From contig NC_089274.1 in the NCBI RefSeq assembly GCF_963678975.1, positions 4,266,001-4,330,000 on the forward strand: a stretch of 64,000 nt of DNA, given 5' to 3'. The DNA comes from Dysidea avara. Taxonomy: Eukaryota; Porifera; Demospongiae; Dictyoceratida; Dysideidae. The stretch's first letter is position 1; every line of letters begins with the position of its first letter. Below the pieces are notes generated by a model. That model did not search any database. It had not been told where the DNA came from and worked only from the letters and a program-made list of their open reading frames with translations. The translations under genes and the position numbers were made by a program. Below are positions 22,021-33,783 of this stretch, piece by piece.

Positions 22021-25000
22021 ATGTCAACGCATTTGACCTCGCATTTGACATTATCTTTTGAAGATTTCAAGAGGCAGTGTGAAGGTGAGTACTTTTAGAG
22101 GTGCTGCTGGTCAGTGAGTCTTATATGATGACGTGAGCACCACAGGGGCGGATCCAGGAGCTGGCAAAGGGAGGGGCACCGGGCCAAGTTGTAGGTGGAT
22201 GGGGAGAGCATATCATGTTCTCTTGTTAGTTGCCGTATTTTTAAGTAGCAACGTTGATTTTTGTCATTATGGCCTTTGCAGATGGTTGTGAAGACTTAAA
22301 AGCAGTTAAAAGGCTAGCTATTTGAAAGTCTTGAACACCGGCAACACGAAAAATTATTTTAGAGGCGCTTAGCACGTGCTGAAGTGCTGAGTGTCAGTTT
22401 GACAGCTGTTTTAACTTTGGTTTCAGGTGAGTTTGCAATAAATGTAGTAATATGCAGTTTTCACGAGTTATAATTGATTATGGTCTGACAAGGTGTATAG
22501 TATTTCTATCAACAGAAGCATGGCTCTTGCACAGACACTGCACAGAAGGAGAGAGAGGGGAGGGGGGGGAGCATTTGTCCCAAATACCCCATCCTGGATC
22601 CGCCATTGCACCACCACTCGAAACCCCAAATATAGCACTGAGTAACATCTACCCTAACCATCACTGCATCGTGTGGGAGAGATAGCTACATGATATCACT
22701 GACCGAGTGACTATGAGGCCCAACCCATGGCTATCCTCTCTCTTCTCTATACTACTCACATTCTCTCTAAATTATCCTCAAAGCCCCATATATTATATGC
22801 CCTGCCTGCAGGTAAATGCTGGGGTGTAATGAATGGGCTCTGGAGGTCAACACAATCCAGTCTGCTCAATTCTGTTCCTGCAACCATCAAATTGTGAATC
22901 ATCTTGTCATTTGCATAAATAGTGTTGGTGTCAGGTTACAAGTGCATAAATAAATTCATCTATGGAGTGTAATTGCTAATTAGGCTTCTTCATGGATGGT
23001 TAGTAGCTACCCAGGGTTGTCTCTCTGGCCCTATTTTGCAAATAACTTTTTAGTCATCATGTAAAAATTCACAGCTTATCATCTGTGTTCATGCTTATAG
23101 TTTATAAGCACACACCATATATAATAATTTGAGTTATTCTTATTTTAATTGTATAGGAACAAATAGGCCTATGTTAAAAGACCTCTACAGGCATATTACT
23201 CCACGCTATGCTTCATACTGGTATGACATTGGAGTGTATCTAGATTTTAAGACTGAGCAACTTAACGTCATAAAAGCAAATCATCCAGGTGATACTAAAA
23301 GTTGTTGTAAAGAGCTGTGGAGAGAGTGGATGACAGCATGTCCTAATGCAACATGGCAAGATTTGTTTGATGCCATTTATTATCTTGACAGCTATTCTCT
23401 GGAAACTGCAGGTAACATACGTATAGACAGACAAACGTGTAGTTGTAGTTAAATGTGCATGCATACATCTGTGTGTTATGTGTGAGGTGCTGTGGTTACC
23501 TACATACATACATTTATGCATGCAGCACATCACTGTATGCAAAAGTTTACCTGCTACCATTACGATAGTGTGTCAGGTTAGTGTCGTGATCGCCTTACAC
23601 ACTGAATACACTCTATCACTTATCATGAGCAAGATAAACAATTTAAAAACCCTAAAAGTCTACAGTAACTAAGGTTCTAAACCTACTGTTCTCTACAACA
23701 TGCTCATATGGTTGGCTTATGTACCAACCCCCACATGAGCTTCCTTTGTTTAGCCCTACAACTTCCCCTCCTTAACATGGCACGCTCTGGTAGTCTTGAA
23801 ATGTAGTAGTGTTTTGACTACTCTGTTACTTCTAGTCTTCTTCAAGTCCTGGGGATATGCTGATTCTCATTGCTTGCTGCTGTCTCTTTTGACTGACCTT
23901 ACTTTGCACATTGGCTGTTATTATCACCATTACCTTTTTAGGTGCCTCTACTAGGTCTCAGGTCTCTTAGAGTGTCCTACCCATGGCTGCACACTTTCCA
24001 TACCAAGATGACACTTAGACAGTTGAAACATTCTAGGGTTCAGCATTAACTGCTTGATGACAACATTTGTTGTTACTATTGTACTTCAAACAGTATTGCG
24101 ATTTCTGACCGGTCTGGGCCTTCTTAATGGTCTTGCCTGCCAACTATCTGGTAGCCTTCAGGTCCTTACGTAATATTATTCTGTGGCTACAATGTGATAG
24201 TGCACTGTAGGGGGTACTAAACTGTAATGATGTGGATGTTGGCATGCATGCATCCCTGCCATACACTATATAACACAAAAGGTGTCTCACCAGTTGATGA
24301 GTGCAGAGTGGTACGGTAGGCGAACAGAACTGGTCCCAGCAGTTCATCCCAGTCTCTTCCTCCTTTGCTAACTAACTTGGCCAACATCTGTTTTAGTGTT
24401 TAGTTAAAACATTTCACAAGACCATCTGTCTGGGGATGGTCTCCAGAAGTTGGTAGTTGTTCCAATCCCATCAGCTTGCAGTCTCTTGTAGTACATCTGA
24501 CAGGAATTCTGCACAATCATGAATAATTGCCAGCACACCATGTCGCCACATCAAATCTAGCAAACATATAGCTACGTTACGTTCCTTAGACTTATGGCCA
24601 CTTGCTGAGATTATCTTGAAACACTAATGCATACCACTCTTACCAGTGTCCATCTCTAAAAGAATCCATTCCAATGCACTCAAACAGTCCACCCACCTCA
24701 ATACTCTTCGAGGGAGGTCTCCCAGGGTTGCACTGAAGCACACTCAACACAGGATGAACATTTCTTCCCTTATTCCTACCCAATAGAAATACTGGTTCAG
24801 TCTCTTGGTTGTCTTATTTGCAGCAAAGTAACATGCAAAGGGAGCATCATGATGTTCATCCAGTATCTGGTTCTGGTAGTGTTAGGTAGATATGCCAACC
24901 AATTTACGGTTTGTGCAAGAGCACCAGAGAGAAGTGAGTTGGTTAGGACTGCACCGATTCTAGCTTCAGTATCAGTACTGGACCAATACTGCTGTTTTCA

Positions 25001-28000
25001 TGACGTATTGGAATTGGCCAATGCATTGCCGCAGCTACCGGATATCATGTGTGCCGGATGGAAATGACATCCATTTATACTAGCCTATTTCACAGGCACA
25101 ATAAATTCTTGAAAGCATCAAGTACAATGCTAGTGATATCAGACAAAGTCATTCTAAAACCACAATCCAAGATAAAAATCAATATACTCTAATAGAACTG
25201 TCAGTAACTCCAATAGAGCAATCAGGGTAGCAGCTTCTCATGACTATTTTATTATAGTTATTTTGTGACAGCCATTATCTAGAATTCTTCGCAAGCCATA
25301 GTAGAGCATAGAAGACTACGTAACTAGCTGCTGGACATCATGCACTCATTACAAAGAATCGTCTATTAACTTGTACAGAAGTACCATGGACTACACAAAT
25401 AAATAAATAAAATGAATAAATAAATAAATTGATATATGAGTGATTTACGTATGGTGTACATTACAGTACAAATAAATGTGTGCAGTGATGATGTTTAAGT
25501 AGATAGCTAAGGCACTTGGTATCGGTACTTGTACTTGCAGATACATCCAATTGATACTTGAAGTGTTGAATCGGTACAGCCCTAGAGTTAGTCAATTTGA
25601 TTAAATTCCTAGAAACCAAAGAGTTGCCTGGTGACCTGACAGAAGCACAAGAAGCAGTATATGCTATAAAGTGGAGGGAGTACTTTTGATAGAACAGATA
25701 TGCCAGACCATAATAATATAAGGCTTGTAGTACATATCTGGAGGGTGTAACACAGGTGCAGAGATAAGACACTTCTTCACATCTTCAAAGGCCCTTTGGC
25801 ACTCCACTGACCACTCACAAGGTATCAGTTTTCCAGTTGATTTTTCGTGTTTTGTCAGTTGGCTGCCATGTTTGGGATATGACACCAATAAAAATTTGCC
25901 AACCCATACTTATTTAGTTGATGTGGGTTTTGGAAACTCTGTAATGGCCTGCTCATTTGGCTTCACACCTTCTCACTGTTACTCTTTCTGGCATCCTCCT
26001 CCCAACATTTCTAGCAGTTTCAATGACATTCTGGGGCCTTACTCTTGGGATTCCTGTCAGTTCCACTCTTGTCACACAGGGTGGGTTGTCATAACTGCCT
26101 CCAGCATTGTTTGCTGGGGCCTTGGGTACCAATTTTGGGTTGACATTAGGAGCATTACACCACCCTCTGTGCTTCCTCTCTGCCAGCACTGCCTCTGATT
26201 TAGGTAGTTTGTGCAGCAGTTCTTGCACTGAGCCAACTCTTTCAGGATTTCCATGGGAACTTTGTTCTACAGGATTAATTTCAGATTCTCGTTGGCTAAC
26301 TTTTGGGGGGCCATTGCTTGGTAGACCACTGTGTGCTGCTGCTAGTGAAAGTTCTCTAGCAATAAGTGAAGCCAAAATATAACTTTCTTCAGGGTTTTTG
26401 TTTTATTTGTTTTTTTGTGTTTTGTGAACAATAAAAACTAAGTGGCCATTACACTATGCTTTAAACTATGTTCAGCCCATTTCACAGCATTACAAACAAA
26501 GAACAGTAGGAGAAGTGCCTCTGCAGTCACCATGGAAATTACAGACGGTTCCCATAGGGAAACCATTGGGCTAGCTAATGAGAATTGATACCTTGAGCTG
26601 TCAGAAAAAAGGAATTGGACACAAAGGAAGACAAAGATAACTTACCATGATGCATGCACTGTACATACTGTGGTATGCCAAAAGACACATCTGGACGAAG
26701 AGATGTTGAACAGTGAAAGAATCAAGCCCATAGCCTCAGCTGTTATCGAGTTACACTTGTCTGAAGGCATTGTCAGTCCGTCAGTCAGTAGAATTGCACT
26801 ATTTTTTTTTAGCAACTTCGTAGCAACTTTTTGGAAGTGTTTCAAAGGCACTTTTGGGCTTGGTTATACGTACCTGCCAAGGCACCATGAAGTTATTGTG
26901 AGAGTGATATTTTTGACCAGAAAAGCTCAAACTTTCATGATCCCTAATATACAGAGGTAACTTGATGACCACAAATTCAACACAGTAAGTGTACACCATT
27001 GAACATTGAACTAGCTAGTGACTTTTGATTGTTTTCAATTTTTAATTATCCACTTTCCTTTTGTCCCTTGAAAACTTGATGACATCTGCAAATACTTAAG
27101 CCAATAAACTTAGCATACTTGTGAGTTTTTAAATTTGTTTACAGGTTGCTGTAATGTCTTTAACAATTTTGTGGATTATTTAAGACACAAATACAAAGAT
27201 ACAAGGTATATTCCTGAAGACAAGGAATGGCCACCCAACCAGCCAAGGTGTTATGTTGACCTTGCAGTGATGCATTATGGCAGTCATCGAACACAGGAGG
27301 AGGTGATATCAAATGCAAAACGCCACAGAGATGGAGCTGTTGCTGTGGATGAAATAACAAAAGACTTCAAAAACTTTCACATTACAAAAAATATTGTTGA
27401 TATTTTTGCAGTTGATTTGAATGGTAAAGCTACCATCAAGTCTCCACGAAGTATTCTAATTGAGGGAGCACCTGGAATTGGAAAGACAATTCTCCTCAAG
27501 GAAATAGCTTATTGTTGGGCTAAAGGTACAATACTGAAAGAAGCTATAATTGTGTTCCACTTATATCTCAGGGATCCCAGGTTTAAGTCAGTTGCTTCAA
27601 CTAAGGAATTGGTGCAATATGTTGGTTGTTACTTAGAAGAAGATCAAGTGTCAGTTGTCACAAAGAAACTAAATGAAGACAATGGCGAAGGAGTGATTTT
27701 TCTTGTTGATGGTTTAGATGAATATTCTGATGCACTACAAAATCATTTTTTATATGACTTAATTCATCGTAAAATTTTTTCCAAGTCAATATTTGCAATA
27801 ACATCTAGGCCAACAGCTTCGCTTTTCCTACATGACAAGGTGGACCAACGAGTTGAAATTCTTGGGTTTGGTTGTACAGAGCAAGGTGAGTATATCACCA
27901 AATCTCTAGCATCATCACCTGAGATGAGGAAAGATATTGATAAATACTTGAAACAGTACCCACAGTTGAATGCCCTCGTCTATATTCCTTTCCATTTGTC

Positions 28001-29423
28001 AGTGCTTCTCTTCTTATTTCAACAAGGTGACCTTCCTGAAACACTAACAGAGTTAAACAAGTTTTTCATCCTTCATACAATTTACCGACACTTAGAGAGA
28101 CAAAGACATTGTTTCACCACTAAGTTAGCAAATTCTGTCGATGAAATAGATGATCTTCCTAAGCCGGTTTATGAAATAATTCACAAACTTGCCAAGTTGG
28201 CTTTTTGTGGTTTACAAAATGATCAGCTAGTATTTACTCTGGATGAACTAAAGAAGGTTTGTCCTCAAGTTGATGTAATACCAGGAGCTATTAATGGCTT
28301 TGGATTATTGCAAGCTGTGCAGCATTATCCCAAAGGTAAAGTTGGTACAACCATCTCATTCAACTTTTTGCACTCAACTGTGCAAGAATTTTTGGCAGCA
28401 GAGTATGTTTCTCGTTGCACTATTGTTCATCAGAAACGATTACTCAAACAATCGTACATGAGGGGAGGAATCCAGCCATTTATGGGAGAAAGACTGGATG
28501 ATTCGATTGCTCAAATGTGGCAAATGTATTTGGGAATTGTAGGAGTTAATTCTGAGGCATGGGTACAATTTACAATTGAGCATGGCTGTTCACCAGACAG
28601 ATTTAAGTGTCATCCATTGAGATTTCTTTACTATTTCCAGTGCCTTGTGGAAGGAGCAAGTAAAAATGTAAGTAGAATTGCTTCCTCTCGATTTATTACC
28701 CCCTTTGAAGAAGACAACACAATTCGATTTTCTTTTCGTACAAAGTTATTTCCCCATTACATTGCCCTTCTCTGCTCATTCATATCCAGATCTACTCACA
28801 AGTATAAGATTTATAACTTTTGTGAAAGCTACATGGGTGATACTGGAGTTCAAGTGTTAGCAAACTTTTTGCTAGCGAATAAGGAAAAACTAACTTGCAT
28901 TAGCTCAATTAATCTTTCCTACAACTATTTAACATCACAATCATTGCCTGCAATAAGTGACCTAATTCAGCATGGTAGTATAGTCACTCTAACACTTGCA
29001 AACAATGAACTTGGTGAAAGTGGGGCTTGTACCATCTCAACAGCCATTCTAACAAACTCTACAGTCAAGGAACTTGATTTGTCTAGTAATGGTATTGGTG
29101 TTAGTGGGGCTCAAAACTTGGCAGTAGTTTTACGACGTAATTCCACATTAGAAACCCTTAATATCAGAGATAATGAGATATTAGACAATGGTACAGTGGC
29201 TATTGGTGAGGCCTTGAAAGGTAATAAATCACTCAAAGAACTTGACATCTACAATAACAACATAATGGAAACTGGAGCAAAGAAATTAGCAGAAATGCTG
29301 GACTGCAATTCCATACTTGATATACTGACAGTCAACAAGGAATGTGTTCTAGTAATAAAACAACATAGCCAACAGCGCTTCAAAGATGTAGTAATACATG
29401 CTAAACTTAAACACTGTAATTAA
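22021..29423 (+). CDS. NLR protein: Death-NACHT-LRR (three exons)
   Basis: This is a probable cytosolic innate-immune sensor. Exons are 22021-22084 (ATG, MSTHLTSHLTLSFEDFKRQC), 23157-23411 and 27145-29423 (stop TAA). All junctions are GT-AG, both introns are phase 1, and the total of 2598 nt gives 865 residues. Domains: Death about 27-106; NACHT with Walker A GAPGIGKT (214-221), Walker B FLVDGLDEY (292-300) and sensor-like ITSRP (325-329); a helical segment with FNFLHSTVQEFLAAEYV; then about five ribonuclease-inhibitor-type LRRs from 696 (LDLSSNGIG, LNIRDNEI, LDIYNNNI). NACHT proteins bind ATP and oligomerise; LRRs usually sense. The large exon has no ATG at its start, which supports the spliced model. 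Intron 2 (3.7 kb) is full of transposon relics. The last ~80 bases of coding sequence are duplicated at 42024. Confidence 0.92.
22143..22608. mobile_element. hAT-type MITE, TIR CAGGGGCGGATCCAG, in NLR intron 1
   Basis: The ends are CAGGGGCGGATCCAGG and CCTGGATCCGCCATTG. Flanking octamers GAGCACCA and CACCACCA agree at 6 of 8 positions, a decayed hAT-size duplication. G-rich subterminal runs match the elements at 40166-40485 and 46757-47052. No coding capacity. Confidence 0.8.
22609..23156. other. NLR intron 1, remainder
   Basis: AT-rich intronic sequence ending in the acceptor tattttaattgtatag before the Death exon. No other feature is recognised. Confidence 0.6.
23157..23411 (+). CDS. Death-domain exon of the NLR gene
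   Basis: The 255-nt exon encodes an ~85-residue death-fold domain: LKDLYRHITPRYASYWYDIG, LDFKTEQLNVIKANHPGD, then CCKELWREWMTACPNATWQD and LFDAIYYLDSYSLE. The WYDIGVYL, LNVIKANHP and LWREWM blocks correspond to helices 2, 3 and 5 of Death domains such as those of ankyrin and UNC5. Death folds recruit partner adaptors by like-like contacts. Acceptor and donor phases fit the exons on either side. Confidence 0.88.
24000..25952 (-). mobile_element. Ty3/gypsy retrotransposon relic in NLR intron 2
   Basis: On the minus strand the RT connection is visible (GLANFYWCHIPN, then CEWSVECQRAFEDVKKCLIS and APVLHPPDM). Further on there are integrase pieces: HPQTDGLVKCFN, MLAKLVSKGGRDWDELLGPV and FAYRTTLHSSTGETPF. 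Stops and frame shifts are frequent. A 641 bp hAT-type element at 24944-25584 separates the RT from the integrase pieces. No LTRs were identified. The element lies antisense to the NLR gene. Confidence 0.8.
24944..25584. mobile_element. hAT-type MITE, TIR TAGGRCTGYACCGATT
   Basis: The ends TAGGACTGCACCGATTC and GAATCGGTACAGCCCTA are inverted repeats. Flanking octamers GAGTTGGT (24936-24943) and GAGTTAGT (25585-25592) match at 7 of 8. The interior contains the recurrent motif at 25185-25225 and an ATAA/AATA microsatellite at 25395-25430. It is inserted in the gypsy relic. Confidence 0.88.
25953..26375 (-). pseudogene. unrecognised 140-codon frame beside the gypsy relic
   Basis: The minus-strand frame is open for 140 codons (SLIARELSLAAAHSGLP, then GNPERVGSVQELLHKLPKSE), with no domain I can name. 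It lies just 5' of the gypsy RT on the same strand, so it may be a remnant of the same or another retroelement. The opposite strand is also open at 26107-26382, which weakens any coding call. Confidence 0.3.
26376..27144. repeat. end of NLR intron 2 with a dispersed repeat
   Basis: 26693-26790 contains 'ctgttatcgagttacacttgtctgaaggcattg' (shortened), which recurs at 39980-40020 with few changes. The remainder is AT-rich intron ending in the acceptor aaatttgtttacag. Confidence 0.55.
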
Positions 29424-30501
29424 AATGCTATGTGATAGAATTTGTTAATTTGTGCTTTATATATGTATTATCACTATACATGTTATATGATGACATCATG
29501 TGAGCACTATAACCTGTTGTTCGGTGTATTATTAAATTTTGATGTCTATAGCTAGATCTTCATTTATATAGCTACATAAATAAATTGGGTAACTATACAT
29601 GTAGCTGGACCATTGCCAGTAAACCAGGTGTGTGCACTGGTGGTGTGACTGCCACATTTGTGCTGTTGCTTGTCCTTTCCTTGTAGGAAGGCCATGTGAC
29701 CCAGATAGGGTAGTGAGAAAGAAGTGTGTGTAGCATGCATGTGTGTGTGTGTGTGTTGTTATGTATATAACAGCATGTGCACGTGTCGCACTACAATTGT
29801 TAGTTCTATGGTAATTAAACATGCTGTACATGCGTTGCATCTAGTACTGTATGTTAGGAGACCACTCCAATTGAGAAGCAATTTCCTGTCCAGATTTGAG
29901 TGCTAGTAGGAGACTTAATTATTATAATTATTCAATAAATGTGACTGCTCTATTAGAGTATTTTGATTGACTATGCCTGCAACCAGCCTATCATTGGAGC
30001 AACCAGTAGAACCATTATTTCATGTGTTAAGCATAAAGCTTCTTTATGACCAATGATATTCAATTCAGGTGGTGGGTAGGCAGAAGACAGAAAACTAGCT
30101 ATAGACATTCATCAGTATCTTTAGTTAACAATACTGAAAGGTGAATAAGCTTATTCATGCCCATGTAGCTATTTATACCACTATTATCATGGTCAGCACT
30201 GCATGAGTGCACTTTAAAAAACAGCACAGCAAACGCGAGATAATTATCATTGCATACAATTAAGGCATACAAAAAATCCACTGGAAAGGTGGAACCTAGT
30301 GATGACACAGTGTAGTTTGAAGTGCACAAGAAGCATTCATCAGAGTACATTCTGAGGGATTTCTCCCCAGTGGTTAATAGCCAGCTGGTCCTCTAATAGA
30401 ACAATCAAGCATAAAACAGTCAAAATTTTAATTATCAATCTAGACTCAACACGATGATATTATAACTTATTATTAAGCTTTTAGTGACGTTTATTAACAC
30501 C
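29424..30501. other. NLR 3' flank
   Basis: It holds the 3' untranslated region and intergenic DNA, parts of which are duplicated at 42110-42260 and 45525-46180. A copy of the recurrent motif reads GTGACTGCTCTATTAGAGTA at 29941-29960. No gene is seen. Confidence 0.55.
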
Positions 30502-30571
30502 TAGTCTGGTGTGGCCACCCCTTCAATTAGAGATTACTTAATTCTAATCAAAGGGTGGCTGTACCAGACTA
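30502..30571. repeat. 70-bp inverted repeat, TAGTCTGGTGTGGCCACCC
   Basis: TAGTCTGGTGTGGCCACCCC and GGGTGGCTGTACCAGACTA face each other around an AT-rich centre that is itself partly palindromic (attagag...ctaat). It could be a minimal MITE or paired ends of one. Confidence 0.7.
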
Positions 30572-31441
30572 ATTGACACCAACAATCAGTGTCAATAGCT
30601 CTTCTTGAAACTGACGATTGGTGTTTACTGCGATCTAATAAAACAGTCAAGCTGATTTCTGTCTGAAAACACTCCGAGATGCAATCTGCTTTTCTCAGAT
30701 GGGGATAATCACATTTATAGTAGAAACTGACTCCAGCTGTTACTTTGCCTGACCTGTAAATTCCCATTGGCCCTGTTTAGAATTGTTGTTTGAATGTAAA
30801 AGTTGAATGTTTACAAAAGTTAAATTAAAGTTGAATTTTGTTCCCTTGTAAGCTACTCCCTTGAAATTTTATGATTCAAATATTAAGGTTTCTAACTACA
30901 AACTGACAGTGTCTACTATAGGCTTTGGGATGTAACTTCTGGATCATGATACAGTATGGTTGCAGTAGCTCTATGAGTGTTCTCCTCATTGGAGTTTCAT
31001 TTCAACAAAGAACACTGCAGCTGTCTCTTACATTTGACTTTTATTCTGAGGCTACAGATACAACTTCCCACAGACACTATCAGTAAACTATAGAATACTC
31101 CATAAACCTTTTCATGTTAACTTGAACAGCTGAACTTGTTATGGTTTCAAGGGATTAGCTAGCTTTCAGTACACTCAGCTATATAGCCAGTATAGTACAT
31201 ATAGCTCTATTAGGGTATTCAGGTTGTTTTAGCACTAGGATGCAGCAAAGAAGCATTGTACTTTAAAATCGAACCAGTTATATATTGAGACAATTACAGG
31301 CATTTTCCATTGATCATTCCATTTCTGTTCCAATCCTGCTGGAATTCTACTTATCCAAAACATGATATAGATAGGGTATTAGAGCAAAAGTGATTATTAC
31401 TATAGTGGTAAACTTTAAGGTAACTTATCTTGTCTCTCTAT

Positions 31442-31582
31442 AAGGAATATGATGAAGTATTTGATGTCATGAAAATCATTGCTCCAAACATTTATATAGA
31501 TATTCCACACAACAATGTGTCAAAAACCATTCACAAATTTGCACAAATTCAGTTGAGTACTTTTTCCTTGTTCAATCCGTGA
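31442..31582 (+). other. coding-like stretch, unknown
   Basis: An open stretch (KEYDEVFDVMKIIAPNIYID, then IPHNNVSKTIHKFAQIQ) ends at TGA. It is preceded by an acceptor-like tctctataag and has amino-acid composition like real protein. No family is recognised. It could be a stray exon, a pseudogene piece or chance. Confidence 0.25.
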
Positions 31583-31673
31583 ATACAACAAATCTCTTTA
31601 TCAGAATCATCAAATCAAATTCCCCTGCCTGGAATCGTTTGCAACAAACTTGAACTGAAACTTTGATTATCAC

Positions 31674-32668
31674 TAATTTGGGCATCTGGATTCAGTGGAA
31701 TGGAATGGTGGGCTGGAATGGAATGGTGGGCTGGAACAGTAATTGGAAAGTTTTATCTAGTGCTCACCTCTTTATAAAGACCACCTTCTAACAAAGACCA
31801 CCTCTTTATAAATGCCGTTTTACTTTAATGTTTAAATTGCTGCTATCTTGTTGTTTTAGAGTGTATCCCTATAGGGTGGTCTTTAACATGCCTAGAAAAG
31901 TCAGAGTGATGTAATACCCCATGCAAAAAGCTTGGCTGTACAAAAATTACATGTCCATGAAACTACAAATAACTGACGACTAAATGAGTTAATATCTGTT
32001 GAGGCCAAGAAATGAATGTTAGAATACTGGCAAATAACTATAATATTATTTATAAAAATTTGGTCCTTTATATCATTGACTTGTGTAGTCTTGCTGCATT
32101 CTCTGTAACTCTAATTGGCTAGTAATTTGGCCACCTTTTTTCTCCTCTGCAATGACTATTGGAAAAGGTACCAATTTAGATTTACAGTGAATTAGTCAGG
32201 AATGCAGTCAGACTGCATGAGTCTATGATAAATGATCAATGTTATATAGACTATTGTAAATTATAGTTAGTTGCCAGCATTAACATTCATTCATTTCCTC
32301 ATGGCCTCATTAGCTCCTAGTTTTAGTTGCTAGTTACTTTTAGTTTTGTAGACATATCTTTTTTTTTGTACAGCCAAGCTGTTTTTGTATGGGTGTATTA
32401 ATTATTGTATCATAAATCAGATATCCCTCTGGCTTTTCTAGCCATAACATGTGGGGGCACAATTCATCGATAAGACTGTCCTATAGAGATACACTCTAAA
32501 ACAACAATTTAGACATTAAAGTAAAATGGTCTTTATAAAGAGGTGATCTTTGTTAGAAGGTGGTCTTTATAAAGAAATGACCACCAAGTGAAATTACCGT
32601 TCCATTCCACCAGTCCACCATTCCAGTCCACCATTCCATTCCACTGAATCCAGACGCCCCACAAATTT
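31674..32668. mobile_element. ~1 kb foldback element
   Basis: The left part (tctggattcagtggaatgga, then tctttataaagaccacctt and ttgttttagagtgtatccct) reads again in reverse complement at the right end (agatacactctaaaacaaca, tctttataaagaggtgatc, ccattccactgaatccagac). Arms are about 230 bp, with small tandem repeats of ggaatggtgggct at the outer ends; the ~560 bp centre is unique. It has no coding capacity. Copy B has no counterpart, which suggests an insertion in copy A. Confidence 0.8.
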
Positions 32669-33650
32669 GTGCCAGCATGTGTGTGTATAAATTTTGTTCA
32701 TGCTGATTCCCTGGACAAAATACTGCCTGTCCAAGTAATTAATTCAAATTTTAAAAGGTTTGTACATGATATTGCAATGATGAATATGATACTTGTAGAT
32801 TGAAGTTGAGCTATTGTTACAAGAATTTAAAGCTTGCTATTTACAGTGTGATATAGTGTCCCATACTGTAGATTGCCAGCTATCTATACAATCAGAGGCT
32901 GATACAGGGGGTGGATGGGGTGGCTACAAGTGCTGTGTGGTAACACCTTAGGTGTCAAATAGTGGCTGCATTACACCTACCACAGGTGTCAGTAATGCAG
33001 TCACTATATATGACACCTATAGAGCATTATTATATATAACACTTCTGTTTTAACAGTGTATAGCCACCCTTTATGCAATACTTATGGCAGTACTGAAATA
33101 ATTCTTGGAAAGTATTACCACTATGCAGAGGAGTTCTTGAACAGAAAATATGGGGTTTGCTTTAGGGCTGAATCAGTTTTACTCTATATTTATTTATTTA
33201 CTTTATAGGACTGTACAGATCAATACAAAATTAAACTTAAGAGCGTAACTATATTAAATTACAGACCTGAAGGTCTACCAAGGGTCTTGAACTGATAGCC
33301 ATAATTAATTACCTACAAATTACAGTTAGCTATATATAATTACCAAACCCCCCTGTCCTCCTCCAGCAAGGGCAATATCACTTGCCGAATGGCTTTACAT
33401 GCATGCCGGCAAAAAAATGTGATGATACAGTAGCTAATCATGATTTCCGGCAATAAGGACATTCTTTTCAATTAGCTAGCTACCATATATATTATCTAGC
33501 TACCAAAAGTAGCCAGAAGTTATGAATAGAGTCTAGTACTAATTTATATTATGGACATGATTTAATTATGACTGTTCCCACACTATACTCCCACTAGTGA
33601 CTTCCATTGAGAGTCGATAGCATATAATACGCGTCAGTAGTCAAGATAAC
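32669..33650. other. upstream of the four-domain CAP gene
   Basis: AT-rich sequence with short local repeats ('acacctatag', 'acacctacc' near 32940-33020). No gene is seen. The last 130 bases belong to the CAP promoter region shared with copy B. Confidence 0.5.
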
Positions 33651-33659
33651 GCATGCAGT
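33651..33659 (+). promoter_or_regulatory. shared CAP-gene upstream box GCATGCAGT
   Basis: GCATGCAGT lies 133 bases before the ATG of this gene. The same nonamer occurs 112 bases before the three-domain gene (47609-47617) and 116 bases before the two-domain gene (54248-54256). It is absent from the equivalent stretch of the single-domain gene. It is a likely promoter element; its binding factor is unknown. Confidence 0.5.
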
Positions 33660-33783
33660 CAAGTCAATGCCGGAGCAGTGTTCCTCGTTCTTCTGTTCTT
33701 CGAAAATCGGTTTTAGCGTTTCGAAAGGTAGCTACAAGATAGAAATTATTCAGTGACAATCGTTTTCTTACAAGCGGCATATT

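Noticed and set aside
25625-25700. Plus-strand LTEAQEAVYAIKWREYF, like an RNase H segment
   Set aside because: The gypsy relic is on the other strand at this place; a short match alone is not enough.
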